Shown piece after piece: positions 17,489 to 25,934 of a stretch of 64,000 nt of DNA. Each line of letters begins with the position of its first letter. Within the stretch, counting starts at the first letter, position 1. Location: assembly GCA_965116115.1 (NCBI GenBank), contig OZ220486.1:3534001-3598000 (forward strand), written 5' to 3'. The notes below the pieces were generated by a model, which was not told the origin of the DNA, ran no database searches, and saw only the letters and a program-made list of their open reading frames with translations. Source of the stretch: JAPOXR01 sp965116115. GTDB lineage: Bacteria; Pseudomonadota; Alphaproteobacteria; Rhodobacterales; Rhodobacteraceae. A program made the position numbers and the translations under genes.

Positions 17489-17712
17489 CCTCCCCCGACT
17501 CGCCGCCCATGATCACGTTCCAATGCCTTCTCGGCAGTTCCGGTCTCTGTCTGCCGCACGTTGGACCCGCTCCTGTTCCGGAGCAAACAAATAAGCATAT
17601 GCGCCGTAATGACTGCGAACGCGGCAACAACGGGGAGCCAAAGTAATTCCAAGTTGACGCCGACCAGAATTTTCTGGCCGAACATATCCTTGGCGAAGCG
17701 CAGCAACTCCAT
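17485..17712 (-). CDS. Small single-pass membrane protein
   Basis: 75 residues with one hydrophobic helix (LLWLPVVAAFAVITAHMLICLL) and a charged tail. It starts 3 bases after the FAD-subunit stop and overlaps the cytochrome b gene by 4 bases, so it belongs to the same transcript. No family recognised. It may be a small subunit of the membrane module. Confidence 0.65.
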   Translation of the reverse strand: MELLRFAKDMFGQKILVGVNLELLWLPVVAAFAVITAHMLICLLRNRSGSNVRQTETGTAEKALERDHGRRVGGG

Positions 17713-17715
17713 CGA

Positions 17716-18705
17716 TCAGGCGAGCGAGCGAACCGCCCTGGCCGCGAGATTCTCCATAAGGGGAATCTTGAAGTGGTTGAAGTTCAGCGGCTTGGCCCCT
17801 CTGGAAGCAACCCGGCGGACCAGCACCTCCAAATCAGCTCCCGGAGCCTCTCCCTTGATTACGTCCTCCACTTCGGTCAGTCTACGCGGAGTGCACTGCA
17901 CACCCCCGCAAACCATGGCGACATCAGCTATCGTGCCTGACGCTATCTTGGCTGCCATTGTGATGCTGACAAGCGCGAAGTCCCAGGTCTTTCTGTCGGC
18001 GACCTTCTCGAAATAGTGCCGGGCGTTCGCCCACTCACCGGGAATACGAATACCAAGAAGGATATCTCCCGGCTCAAGAACAGTCATGCGGGTGATGTCG
18101 ATTTGCGGGCCGATGAAATACGCATCTGCAGGCACATCCATGTTTTCACCGTCCCGGCGAATAACCATACTGGCGCCGAGCGCGACCATGGCCGGGGCTG
18201 TGTCAGACGGAGTTACCGCAACGCACCTGCTCACTTCGAACAGCGCATGCTCCCGGTTCATAGCGGTGGGGGTATTGGCATAGCAGGTGTTGCCGCCGGC
18301 CCGATAGCATGGGAACCCGTCCCGATAGTAGACGCAACGGGCGTCTTGCGAGATGTTGCCGCCGATGGTTCCGGAATTGCGGATCTGCGGCGAAGCGACG
18401 TTGCCGGCTGCTGTCGACAGGACCGGAAACCTCTCCTTTACCAAAGCGTTCTCACTGACATCGGTAAGAGTCGTCATCGCTCCGATATAGAGGCCGCCGT
18501 CATCGGTCTCCTCAATCCCCACGAGTTCCGGAATGTCTCCAAGGTCAACGACAACCGAGGGTTGCTTCACCCTGTCCTTGAACCAGCCGAGGCTGTCCTT
18601 TGCTCCGGCGATAATCCAAGCATCATCGAACTCGCCGAGAAGATCTACAGCACCCTGAAGCGTATCCGGCTGGTACAACTCAAAACCATGCATCACATCT
18701 GACAT
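17716..18705 (-). CDS. Mo-hydroxylase FAD subunit with Cys-rich (probable 4Fe-4S) insert
   Basis: 329 residues of the CoxM/XDH FAD-binding family: AGAKDSLG near residue 34 and SPQIRNSGTIGGNI near 110 bind FAD. Between the FAD core and the SDTAPAMVALGA motif lies an insert with four Cys (ARCVYYRDGFPC, GGNTC, VSRC). This matches the position where 4-hydroxybenzoyl-CoA reductase beta and E. coli PaoB hold an extra 4Fe-4S cluster. GGGAGG precedes the ATG at 18705. It lies between the large subunit gene and the small membrane protein gene. The electron route inferred is Mo, 2Fe-2S clusters, FAD/4Fe-4S, haem b. Confidence 0.88.
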   Translation of the reverse strand: MSDVMHGFELYQPDTLQGAVDLLGEFDDAWIIAGAKDSLGWFKDRVKQPSVVVDLGDIPELVGIEETDDGGLYIGAMTTLTDVSENALVKERFPVLSTAAGNVASPQIRNSGTIGGNISQDARCVYYRDGFPCYRAGGNTCYANTPTAMNREHALFEVSRCVAVTPSDTAPAMVALGASMVIRRDGENMDVPADAYFIGPQIDITRMTVLEPGDILLGIRIPGEWANARHYFEKVADRKTWDFALVSITMAAKIASGTIADVAMVCGGVQCTPRRLTEVEDVIKGEAPGADLEVLVRRVASRGAKPLNFNHFKIPLMENLAARAVRSLA

Positions 18706-18723
18706 TGTCTTTCCTCCCGTCCC

Positions 18724-21138
18724 TTACACCGTGTTCGTTGCAAGCGGCTTGTGCGATTGTGGGAGACCGGCAGCGGCGTTCACAATCATGTCGGTGACAA
18801 CCGGTATCCGATTGAACAAATGTCCCCCAAGAGCGTCGGAGATCGCGCAAAGCAGTGCAGCAGAAGCTGATCCCTGCAGCGGTTCGCCGATCCCCTTGAT
18901 TCCCACCGGATTCTGCAGGTCCGGCTGGTCCACGGCCGCCCAGTCCATACGCTCAGGCACATCCAGGTAAGAAAGCGGCTTTCCGTGATAGAAGGATCTG
19001 GCGTTTGGAAGACCGTATGCAGGATCATAGACATGGCGTTCGGTCCGCGCGAGCCCGAATCCCATGACCGCCCCGCCCCGCACCTGGGCGGCAAGTCCTT
19101 TCGGGTGATTGACGATTCCGCAATCCGCAACACAAATATAGTCGAGGATATCGACCGCGCCCGTCTCCAGATCCACATCCACTTCAATGAAACTCGCCGT
19201 GAGGGCCGGTGTTGTTCCTTCCTTGGAAAGCGTGTCCTTCGCCACGCCGACAAGACCGGTTCCCGCTACCGCCATCGCCGAAGCCCGCGTCATCTCGTGT
19301 ATGTTTTCAGGAAGAACCTGCCCTGAATACTTGCCGCCCATGTCAATCGCCATTTGCGCCGCTTCGGCGAATGAAATGCCGGCATTCATGTCGGACTTGC
19401 TGACAACCCGCTCGTCACGAAGCTCGTAGTCATCAGGACTGCCTCCGAGACCGGCGGCTGCGATTTCAAGAAGTTTCATCTTGGCGTCTTGCGCAGCGAC
19501 ATAGTTGGTCCGCGACATGGTGAAACTGGTGTTCGAGCCGAACTGGCCTAGATTGAACGGAATGTGCCTCGCCGTTCCTCCGCGTTCGATGACGACGTTC
19601 TGCCAATCGTAGCCTAGAACTTCGGCCGCGACACGGGAGGTAGACGCATAAGAGAACGTACCAAGGTTCCCGACTCCAGTATGGACGTAAAGAACACCGT
19701 CAGGCGCGATCCTGACGAGACCATCGAAGCCGCTCGCGCCGGCAGAATGGTAGGCTGATGCCACGCCGTAGCCGCGGGCCTTGGATCCGGACTTCATCCC
19801 GGACTGAGCTGATCGTTCGGACCAGCGAAACGCCTCAGCGCCTTGGGTTATCGCCTCAAGCAGGTAAGCCGAGGTCAGCGGCCCTTGCTTGGCGCCTATT
19901 TTCGCACCCGCGCCGCCATTTCCGGGAGCGTTAACCGCTCGGATCGCCACCCGATCGATTCCCAACTCCTTGGCGGCCTTGTCGATCAATGGTTCGATCA
20001 TATTGGCTGCTTGGTTCTCGCCGGGCCCCCGCTGAGGCCCTTTGGGAACCGTGTTTGTCAGGACAGGCGCCGCGCGGAAACGCATGTTCGGCGGCTGGAA
20101 AACGATGCTGAACGCGTTGCCTACATTGCCGAAATCCGGGAATCCGCTTGTTGGTCCAAGATCCTGAACGACAAATATGTCGGCTGCCGTTATTTTGCCG
20201 TCCGCAGCGAATCCGAGTTTTGTCCAGCCTTGGAATCCGGAGCGGGCCATCCCGTTGTTGTACTCTTCCACGCGCGAAATACGCATCAGACATGGCCGGC
20301 CACCGAGTTTTTTCGACATGAGAGCCGGCAGAGCCATCAGGGGGTAAGAGACTCCTTTTCCGCCGAAACCGCCGCCGCAGAATTCCGCAACGAACACAAG
20401 ATCCTTCAGTTCGATGCCTATCAGTCGCGCGAGTCCGGGTTGAGCGAAAGATGTCGATTGCGTCGACCCCCAGACATGGCACTTGCCGTTCTCCCAATAC
20501 GCGGCGGCAGACCGCGGCTCCATGGCGTGGTGGGAGTTCGTAGCATGGACAAAGGAATCCTCGACGACAACCGCGGCTTCGGCAAAACCGGCATCGATAT
20601 TTCCAAAACTCCATTCAAAAGGCGCGGGGCCCCGCGGCAGTTCGTTTTCAGCCGCGACAGCGAAGTCCTTGCCGGACCATTTCAGCTCCTGAAAGTCGAT
20701 GCCGCGCCCCGAAATGTTCCCCCCTGAAAGAGCGTTCGCGCCGTCGGGCTTCAGGCTGTCAAGCGGGTCGACGACGAATGGAAGAAGTTCCATATCGATG
20801 TTCAGCGCGGCAACCGCGTCAGCTGCCGCCTGTTCGGTCTCCGCGGCGACTGCAACGATCGGCTGGCCGTAGTACGTCGGCTCGGACGTAAGAATCGGAA
20901 ATCCGGTGACGTTCGGCTGTTTGACATCATCCGGCAGCAAAACCGCCAGAACCCCGGGAATTTCCATCGCCTCGCCGGCGTCGATGCTGTTGACCTTCGC
21001 ATGCGGCATCGGCGATCCAAAGAACTTGACATGCGCCATGCCGTCCGCCCGAAAATCCTCCGCGTATTTTGCCGCACCGGTGACTTTGGCCTCGAGATCC
21101 GGAGGGATGAAATCCCTTCCTATAAGTTTGTAGGTCAT
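18724..21138 (-). CDS. Mo-hydroxylase large subunit (xanthine dehydrogenase/aldehyde oxidase family)
   Basis: 804 residues. The N-terminal aldehyde-oxidase hammerhead domain starts IGRDFIPPDLEAKVTGAAKYAEDF; the molybdopterin domain has EFCGGGFGGKG (Mo-contacting loop) and QRGPGENQAANM; the C-terminus has KGIGEPLQGSASAAL, whose Glu is the family catalytic base. The protein carries no signal, so export would be by hitchhiking on the Tat-bearing small subunit. The substrate (an aldehyde or N-heterocycle) cannot be read from sequence. AGGGAT precedes the start. Confidence 0.9.
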   Translation of the reverse strand: MTYKLIGRDFIPPDLEAKVTGAAKYAEDFRADGMAHVKFFGSPMPHAKVNSIDAGEAMEIPGVLAVLLPDDVKQPNVTGFPILTSEPTYYGQPIVAVAAETEQAAADAVAALNIDMELLPFVVDPLDSLKPDGANALSGGNISGRGIDFQELKWSGKDFAVAAENELPRGPAPFEWSFGNIDAGFAEAAVVVEDSFVHATNSHHAMEPRSAAAYWENGKCHVWGSTQSTSFAQPGLARLIGIELKDLVFVAEFCGGGFGGKGVSYPLMALPALMSKKLGGRPCLMRISRVEEYNNGMARSGFQGWTKLGFAADGKITAADIFVVQDLGPTSGFPDFGNVGNAFSIVFQPPNMRFRAAPVLTNTVPKGPQRGPGENQAANMIEPLIDKAAKELGIDRVAIRAVNAPGNGGAGAKIGAKQGPLTSAYLLEAITQGAEAFRWSERSAQSGMKSGSKARGYGVASAYHSAGASGFDGLVRIAPDGVLYVHTGVGNLGTFSYASTSRVAAEVLGYDWQNVVIERGGTARHIPFNLGQFGSNTSFTMSRTNYVAAQDAKMKLLEIAAAGLGGSPDDYELRDERVVSKSDMNAGISFAEAAQMAIDMGGKYSGQVLPENIHEMTRASAMAVAGTGLVGVAKDTLSKEGTTPALTASFIEVDVDLETGAVDILDYICVADCGIVNHPKGLAAQVRGGAVMGFGLARTERHVYDPAYGLPNARSFYHGKPLSYLDVPERMDWAAVDQPDLQNPVGIKGIGEPLQGSASAALLCAISDALGGHLFNRIPVVTDMIVNAAAGLPQSHKPLATNTV

Positions 21139-21141
21139 GCG

Positions 21142-21822
21142 TTATCCCTCCCTCGCCGCTTTCATTATGCCGCGCATATAGTGATCATAGGCGCCGCATC
21201 GGCAAAGATTGCCGGACATCGCCAGGCGGGCTTCCTTTTCTGTCGGATCGGGGTTGCTGTTCAGCAGCGCGACGGCAGCCACAACCTGCCCCGGCGTGCA
21301 GAACCCGCACTGCGGTCCGATTTCTTCAATGAATGCGCGCTGCACCGGGTGCAGCGTTCCGTCCGGAGACGCGATGCCTTCGACCGTGACGATTTCCTTG
21401 CCGCGCATCCGCTGCGTCAGCGTCGAACACGAATAGATCGTCCTGCCATTCACCATGACAGTGCAGGCGCCGCATTCGGCCTGATTGCAGCCGATCTTAG
21501 TTCCAGTCAATCCCAACCGGTAGCGAATCGTGTACCCGAGGGTCTCGTTCGGCGCCACATCCACCCGGCGGGTTTTTCCGTTCACGGTCAGCGACATCAT
21601 CCGTTCGACACCACGCGCATCCGCGCGCGCCGGCGTTGACGTCGAAAACAGATAGGCAGAGCCGCCGACCACAACGCCTGAGCAAACAACGCCTCTCAGA
21701 AAATTGCGGCGTGTCATATTCAGCGGGCGCCATGGCTTTACGTTTCCGTCCGCAGCGATTTCCGGAATCGCAGGTCCTTCAGGGAAGTCGACAGTCGGGT
21801 CGTACGGTCCGATTCCATCCAT
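21142..21822 (-). CDS. Mo-hydroxylase 2Fe-2S subunit with Tat signal
   Basis: 226 residues from ATG 21822, which has GGAGG 9 bases upstream; the frame is open 24 codons further but has no comparable site. The N-terminus ends in a twin-arginine motif TRRNFLRG followed by a hydrophobic stretch and PARADA, a Tat signal with a long n-region as in E. coli PaoA. Two 2Fe-2S domains follow, with Cys in IGCNQAECGACTV, YSCSTL, QCGFCTPG and LCRCGAY. It is the first gene of the operon. Export of the whole complex to the periplasm is inferred. Confidence 0.88.
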   Translation of the reverse strand: MDGIGPYDPTVDFPEGPAIPEIAADGNVKPWRPLNMTRRNFLRGVVCSGVVVGGSAYLFSTSTPARADARGVERMMSLTVNGKTRRVDVAPNETLGYTIRYRLGLTGTKIGCNQAECGACTVMVNGRTIYSCSTLTQRMRGKEIVTVEGIASPDGTLHPVQRAFIEEIGPQCGFCTPGQVVAAVALLNSNPDPTEKEARLAMSGNLCRCGAYDHYMRGIMKAAREG

Positions 21823-21912
21823 TTCCAAAATCCTCCCAGATTCATGTTCAGCGCTCAATCCGCGCAAATTGCCGTGGACCAAGTCAACTGTCAATCATAA
21901 CTGACCGGGTAA

Positions 21913-21941
21913 CTATAATACCGCTCTGATCAGGTTATCAA
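21913..21941 (-). promoter_or_regulatory. Sigma-70-like promoter of the Mo-hydroxylase operon
   Basis: On the minus strand TTGATA (21941-21936) and TTATAG (21918-21913) are spaced by 17 bases, about 90 bases before the first gene. An overlapping TATTAT offers an alternative -10. Confidence 0.4.
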
Positions 21942-22156
21942 CTGGAAATTGTTGACAGCATTCGCCTGACGACCGCACAAGCTAAAACTTCGAGACTTGA
22001 CGGGGAAGTCTATATGCTCCTGTTCTCATGATTGTTCGGATCGTGAGCTGAGCATCTGTTCAGAACGCAGGGGCCGGGAAAGCCATTTTTGCTGACGGTT
22101 CTTTTCAACCGAGGAAATATCGGCCCGACCCGGCCTGGCGGAGATGAACATCCCTG

Positions 22157-22190
22157 CCTCCCCTTGCCGGCTGCCGCCGGCAAAGGGAGG
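22157..22190. repeat. Strong GC-rich hairpin
   Basis: CCTCCC and TTGCCGGC pair with GCCGGCAA and GGGAGG across a 4-base loop, with one mismatch in a 15-bp stem. It lies in a gene-free region (21942-22467) and has no T-run. It may be a rho-independent-like terminator or repeat-family hairpin. The rest of that region shows no gene. Confidence 0.5.
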
Positions 22191-22467
22191 CCACGACAGG
22201 ACAGCACGGCTGCGGATCAGCAATGAAAATTCGCCGCAGCCTCGCGCCGCATGCGCGCCTGTGGATAACTCCTGATTGAATTATCCTTGGTTTGATTCAT
22301 ATAAAACCGCCGTGGTCATGGATGCGCTCAGTCAATTGGGAAGAATCGGCGGCAGCTTCGGGATTACGACCGCGATATGTATGGCTGGCGGCGCGGAACT
22401 CTCAATCCGTCCTACCGGATAATTGAAGCGAAGGAGGAAACTTTCTTGCCTTTTCGGTGAACGGGGA

Positions 22468-22872
22468 TCAACCGCCAGGCCATAACCTTAACAGTGCCCA
22501 GCCAATGGTTGGAATTAATGCAATCGCGCCGGCTAAAAGCCACTTGATCCACTTAAGGTCGTTCTTCACATCCGCGACCTCTACCTTGAGACCGCTTTCA
22601 ACTTTCCCGATATCTTCCTTGAGATCACTCTTCACATCCGCGATCTCCACTTTGAGACCGCTTTCAACTTTCCCGATATCTTCCTTGAGATCACTCTTCA
22701 CATCCGCGATCTCTACTTTGAGATCGCCTTTAAATTCCTCGATCTCTTTTTTAGTCGCCAGTTCACCAACTCGTTCATCCAGTCGTGCAATTTTCACTTC
22801 CAGCTTGCCTATGTCGATTTTCGTGGCAATGCCGTCCGTCATATCGAAATCAAAGTCTTTCATGCCATTCAT
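22468..22872 (-). CDS. Coiled-coil protein with C-terminal membrane anchor
   Basis: 134 residues from the ATG at 22872 (a TTG at 22935 would add 21). The central part is a charged heptad-like coiled coil made of a 22-residue repeat containing KEDIGKVESGLKVEIADVKS, and the end is a single hydrophobic helix (WLLAGAIALIPTIGWALL). The layout recalls DUF1640/CCDC90-type tail-anchored coiled coils. Function is unknown. It is isolated among IS debris. SD evidence for either start is weak. Confidence 0.65.
   Translation of the reverse strand: MNGMKDFDFDMTDGIATKIDIGKLEVKIARLDERVGELATKKEIEEFKGDLKVEIADVKSDLKEDIGKVESGLKVEIADVKSDLKEDIGKVESGLKVEVADVKNDLKWIKWLLAGAIALIPTIGWALLRLWPGG
22564..22735 (-). repeat. 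66-bp in-frame tandem repeat in the coiled-coil gene
   Basis: Units start at 22564, 22630 and 22696 (last one partial). The copies differ by only a few bases and encode 22 residues each. The unit keeps both reading frame and helical phase, so copy-number change would lengthen the coiled coil without breaking it. Confidence 0.8.
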
Positions 22873-22994
22873 GATGTCTAACCTATCACTCCGTTCAAGT
22901 TCTGTCTCCACGGCGGATCGCGGGGCGTCCGGCAAGGGAATGTACCGATGGATTTTAAACCCGCATGAGCAGCACTACCGATTGAACATCTACG

Positions 22995-23130
22995 CGACGT
23001 CTTTGATTTGGTCAAGCAAATCTTTTCAGAGGTGTTTGACGAGAGCCCGCCTGATAGCAGGCAGCTGCGCACAAGCCTTGATGCGGTGGAAGCCTTTCCT
23101 ATGTCTCTGGTATGCTGGCGGCATGCGCGT
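22995..23130 (-). pseudogene. IS256 family transposase 3'-end relic
   Basis: The plus strand here aligns with 38443-38560, the 3' part of the minus-strand IS256 copy, sharing GGTCAAGC, TGTTTGACGAGAGCC (versus TGTTCGATGAGAGCC), GGCAGCTGC and GCCTTGATGCGG. Many substitutions show it is old. No other part of the transposase is left. Confidence 0.6.
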
Positions 23131-23180
23131 CAATCATCTCCGCTGATTTGCACAATGGCACCATATGAAAAACTGACCGT

Positions 23181-23203
23181 AAGCCCGCTGGATCGGCGGG
23201 CTT
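23181..23203. terminator. Hairpin, possible terminator
   Basis: AAGCCCGC and GCGGGCTT form an 8-bp perfect stem with a 7-base loop. It lies just before the GIY-YIG-like gene. The T-run is poor, so termination strength is doubtful. Confidence 0.35.
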
Positions 23204-23253
23204 CGGCACTTTCCTGAACAATTCCCTTTTGAATGGCTTGAGAACTGAGATTC

Positions 23254-23592
23254 ATGGAAAGCGGATGGAGCCGTTGGCGGTCGTTCCCTGACCCGAGATC
23301 AAACGGTTATTTATACGCCCCATTCGGACCCGGTGTCTACGAACTGCGTAATCGAGCGTCCGGCAAACTGGTTTACTGCGGGGCAAGCAGGAATGCCGCT
23401 AAAAGGATGACTTCGCTCTTGCCGAAAAATGCGGGCGGGTCAGGCAGCCGAAACAATGAGTGTTCGCGGGAGTATGTGTGCAAACATCTTGCTGAAACTG
23501 ACTATCGAACCAAAGCCTGTAAAGATCGAGAAACCGCGCGAGCCGAAGAGCGTCAGCAGAAGGCCCGGAACTGTCATCTATTCCCGACTTAA
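23254..23592 (+). CDS. Short GIY-YIG-like protein
   Basis: 112 residues. The segment GPGVYELRNRASGKLVYCGAS followed by RNAAKR has the spacing of the GIY-YIG nuclease core: GVY in place of GIY, YCG in place of YIG, then the conserved Arg. A later Glu in RAEERQQK could complete the site. Related standalone domains are often restriction or repair nucleases, but at this length it is a bare domain. It stands alone between IS relics. Family call is from motif reading only. Confidence 0.55.
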   Translation: MESGWSRWRSFPDPRSNGYLYAPFGPGVYELRNRASGKLVYCGASRNAAKRMTSLLPKNAGGSGSRNNECSREYVCKHLAETDYRTKACKDRETARAEERQQKARNCHLFPT

Positions 23593-23689
23593 GCAGAACT
23601 TCATAAAAAATTCAGCCCGGTTTTATCCGTCAGAACATTGTTTTTATTTTACTTTCATCTTAGAAACAATTTGAGACCTTCCAACGGCC

Positions 23690-24290
23690 GGCTTCATGTC
23701 CTACGCGGCGTTCGATCTCCACCTTGCCGGATAGAATTCCGGCCCGGATCAAGGCAACGGTGCGTTCAAGAACCCGCTCGGTCGCCTGCAGCAGATTTTC
23801 GCGCTTGCGGCGGCATTCTTCGCGCAGACGCGGGTTGAGGCGGATCAAAAACCGTTGGCCGGAGAAGCCAAGGCCAATGATCTTATCTGCGCCATCGGGA
23901 GCAAGAACTTCCGACGCCGGCGCAGGGACGGACGCTGGCGGACACTCCGGCGGATTTGCGCAGATCCGCCGTTTTCAGAACTGATATCCAGACAATTTCC
24001 GCTGACTCGAGATCCGCGCTGCGGCGATCATCCTGCGATCGCCGGCAAGGAGATGCGGCCGATGCCGAACCGAGTGTGGATTCTCTCAGCCCGGAACGCC
24101 AAAGCCGCCGGATCGGCGGTATTGCCGGCGAACAGTTCGATGACGGCCGGGCGTCCCCGGCACTGCGCAGCAGGCCGAAAACGATCTGCTTTTTCCCTTC
24201 TTGCCGTCACGGCTTTGCCCGAAGGCGGCCAATCGGCACCGGGTTATACACTTCAGAATTTAGTCGGGATATGCTCAGATGAAACGCTCC
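23690..24290 (-). pseudogene. IS1634 type transposase relic (second lineage)
   Basis: The minus strand holds fragments in several frames: GRPAVIELFAGNTADPAALA followed by RIHTRFGIGRI (compare GRPVAVEVFKGNVSDPATAS in the 6470 element) and LREECRRKRENLLQATERVLE, the usual helix after the catalytic Asp region. Order and spacing fit an IS1634 transposase running from about 24290 down to 23690. It is heavily frameshifted. Confidence 0.6.
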
Positions 24291-24300
24291 GTGACTTTGC

Positions 24301-25134
24301 TCAGTTACGTTCGGGAGCTGCCGGATAGACGCCCAGAATTCGCAGATCACCCGTAAAGAATTTCAACTCTTCCAGAGCCAGTGCAAGCGCATTGTCGTCG
24401 GGATGACCCTCGACTTCAGCAAAGAACTGTGTGGCCTTGAACGAACCGCGCAGCATGTAGCTTTCCAGCTTGATCATATTGACATGGTTGGTGGCGAACC
24501 CGCCCAAAGCCTTATACAGGGCGGCCGGGATATTCCTCACCTGAAACATGAAGGCCGTGATCATGCCGTTCTGTCCGCGGCGTGTCATTTCCGGACCCCT
24601 CGCCATGATAAAAAACCGTGTCCGGCTGAACTTCTGGTCCTCGATATCGGCTGCCAGAGTCTCCAGCCCGTATATTTCTCCGGCCAGACTGGAAGCCAGC
24701 GCGGCGGCCGTCGGATCGCCGAGCGCTCCGACATGTTTGGCCGCGCCGGCGGTGTCAGCCCAAGTCACAGGGCGGATCCTGTGCTCCCCAAGAAAGTTCC
24801 GGCACTGACCCAGCAGAACCGCATGGCTGTATGCTGAGCGGATCCGCTCCAGCCCGGCGCCTGGCGCCGCAAGCAGGTTGATTCTGATCCGCACCAGCGC
24901 CTCATCAACGATAAACAGGCCGGAGTCAGGCAGAAGCTGGTGAATGTCCGCGACACGGCCGTAAATTGAATTTTCCACGGGCAGGGCGGCAAGATCCGCA
25001 TCCCTTGACCGGACAGCCGCCGCCGCGTCGTCAAACGTCTCGCAGGGAAGCGGCTCAAAACCGGGCCGCGACTGGCGGCACGCTTGGTGCGAATATGCGC
25101 CCAGCTCACCCTGAAAAGCGATTTTTGACCCCAC
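24301..25134 (-). CDS. pheA: Prephenate dehydratase
   Basis: 277 residues from a GTG at 25134 that follows GGAGG with a 6-base spacer; this matches the family start (SKIAFQGELGAYSHQAC). The catalytic domain contains the Thr-Arg-Phe motif in SRTRFFIM. The ACT regulatory domain holds ESYMLRGSFKATQFFAEVEG, the phenylalanine-binding region (ESRP in most homologues, ESYM here). It converts prephenate to phenylpyruvate in phenylalanine synthesis and is feedback inhibited. It is divergent from cycM, as in many alphaproteobacteria. Confidence 0.93.
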   Translation of the reverse strand: MGSKIAFQGELGAYSHQACRQSRPGFEPLPCETFDDAAAAVRSRDADLAALPVENSIYGRVADIHQLLPDSGLFIVDEALVRIRINLLAAPGAGLERIRSAYSHAVLLGQCRNFLGEHRIRPVTWADTAGAAKHVGALGDPTAAALASSLAGEIYGLETLAADIEDQKFSRTRFFIMARGPEMTRRGQNGMITAFMFQVRNIPAALYKALGGFATNHVNMIKLESYMLRGSFKATQFFAEVEGHPDDNALALALEELKFFTGDLRILGVYPAAPERN

Positions 25135-25251
25135 AGTCGGCCTCCGCTGTCCGTTCACCAAACTGCATCCTACATCTTGCCAAAGCGAAAAGTTAGACGG
25201 TAGAAGGCGGTTCGTCAAAAGCGCGATTCAGCGCCCTTTCAGGAGCCGAGC

Positions 25252-25779
25252 ATGCCGGACACCATGACCGGAGCAAAAATTGTTGGAGCCGCGTGCGCTG
25301 CGCTGCTCGTTCTGCTGCTCGGGCAGTGGGTGGCAAGTTCGATTTACCATGTGGGGGAAAGCGGCCACGGAGCGGATCAAGCGGCCTCCGTCATTTTCGC
25401 TGATCTTGAAGAAGGCCGCGCGGCGCCTGCGGATGACGCGCCTGCCGTCGACATCGCGGCTCTGCTGGAAACCGCGGATCCGGCAAAGGGAAAAAAAGTG
25501 TTCGCGAAGTGCAAAGCCTGCCATAAAGCCGACGAAGAAACCAACGGCGTCGGACCGCACCTTGTGGCCGTACTGGGCCGCGAGGCCGGAGTCATTGACG
25601 GTTTCCGCTACTCCAATCCGATGGCCGAAATGGGCGGTGTCTGGGAAATAGAACGGCTCTCAGCGTTCATCGCCAACCCCAAATCGTATCTCCCCGGCAC
25701 AAAAATGTCATTTGCGGGTCTTAGGAAAGACAAGGACCGGGCCGATCTGATTTCGTATCTCCAGTCGCTGCAGAATTGA
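25252..25779 (+). CDS. cycM: Membrane-anchored cytochrome c (CycM type)
   Basis: 175 residues. One N-terminal hydrophobic anchor (VGAACAALLVLLLGQWVA) is uncleaved in this family. The haem site is CKACH in the segment KVFAKCKACHKAD, and the distal Met is in GTKMSFAG. Such proteins carry electrons from the bc1 complex to aa3 oxidase at the outer face of the inner membrane. It is divergent from pheA, with 117 bases between the starts. GAGCCG precedes the ATG. Confidence 0.9.
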   Translation: MPDTMTGAKIVGAACAALLVLLLGQWVASSIYHVGESGHGADQAASVIFADLEEGRAAPADDAPAVDIAALLETADPAKGKKVFAKCKACHKADEETNGVGPHLVAVLGREAGVIDGFRYSNPMAEMGGVWEIERLSAFIANPKSYLPGTKMSFAGLRKDKDRADLISYLQSLQN

Positions 25780-25934
25780 CCGGGACCCGCAGAGCTAAAA
25801 TTTGAGACCCGCGGCGGATGAGGCGGGATCACAGCCTTCCGGTAACTCCGGCAAGCGGGCGGGGGCAGCTGGCCGCGGGCGGCGGCGGACCTGCCATTCA
25901 GAATAAAGAACAAATCATAGTGCGGGGGTAAGCC

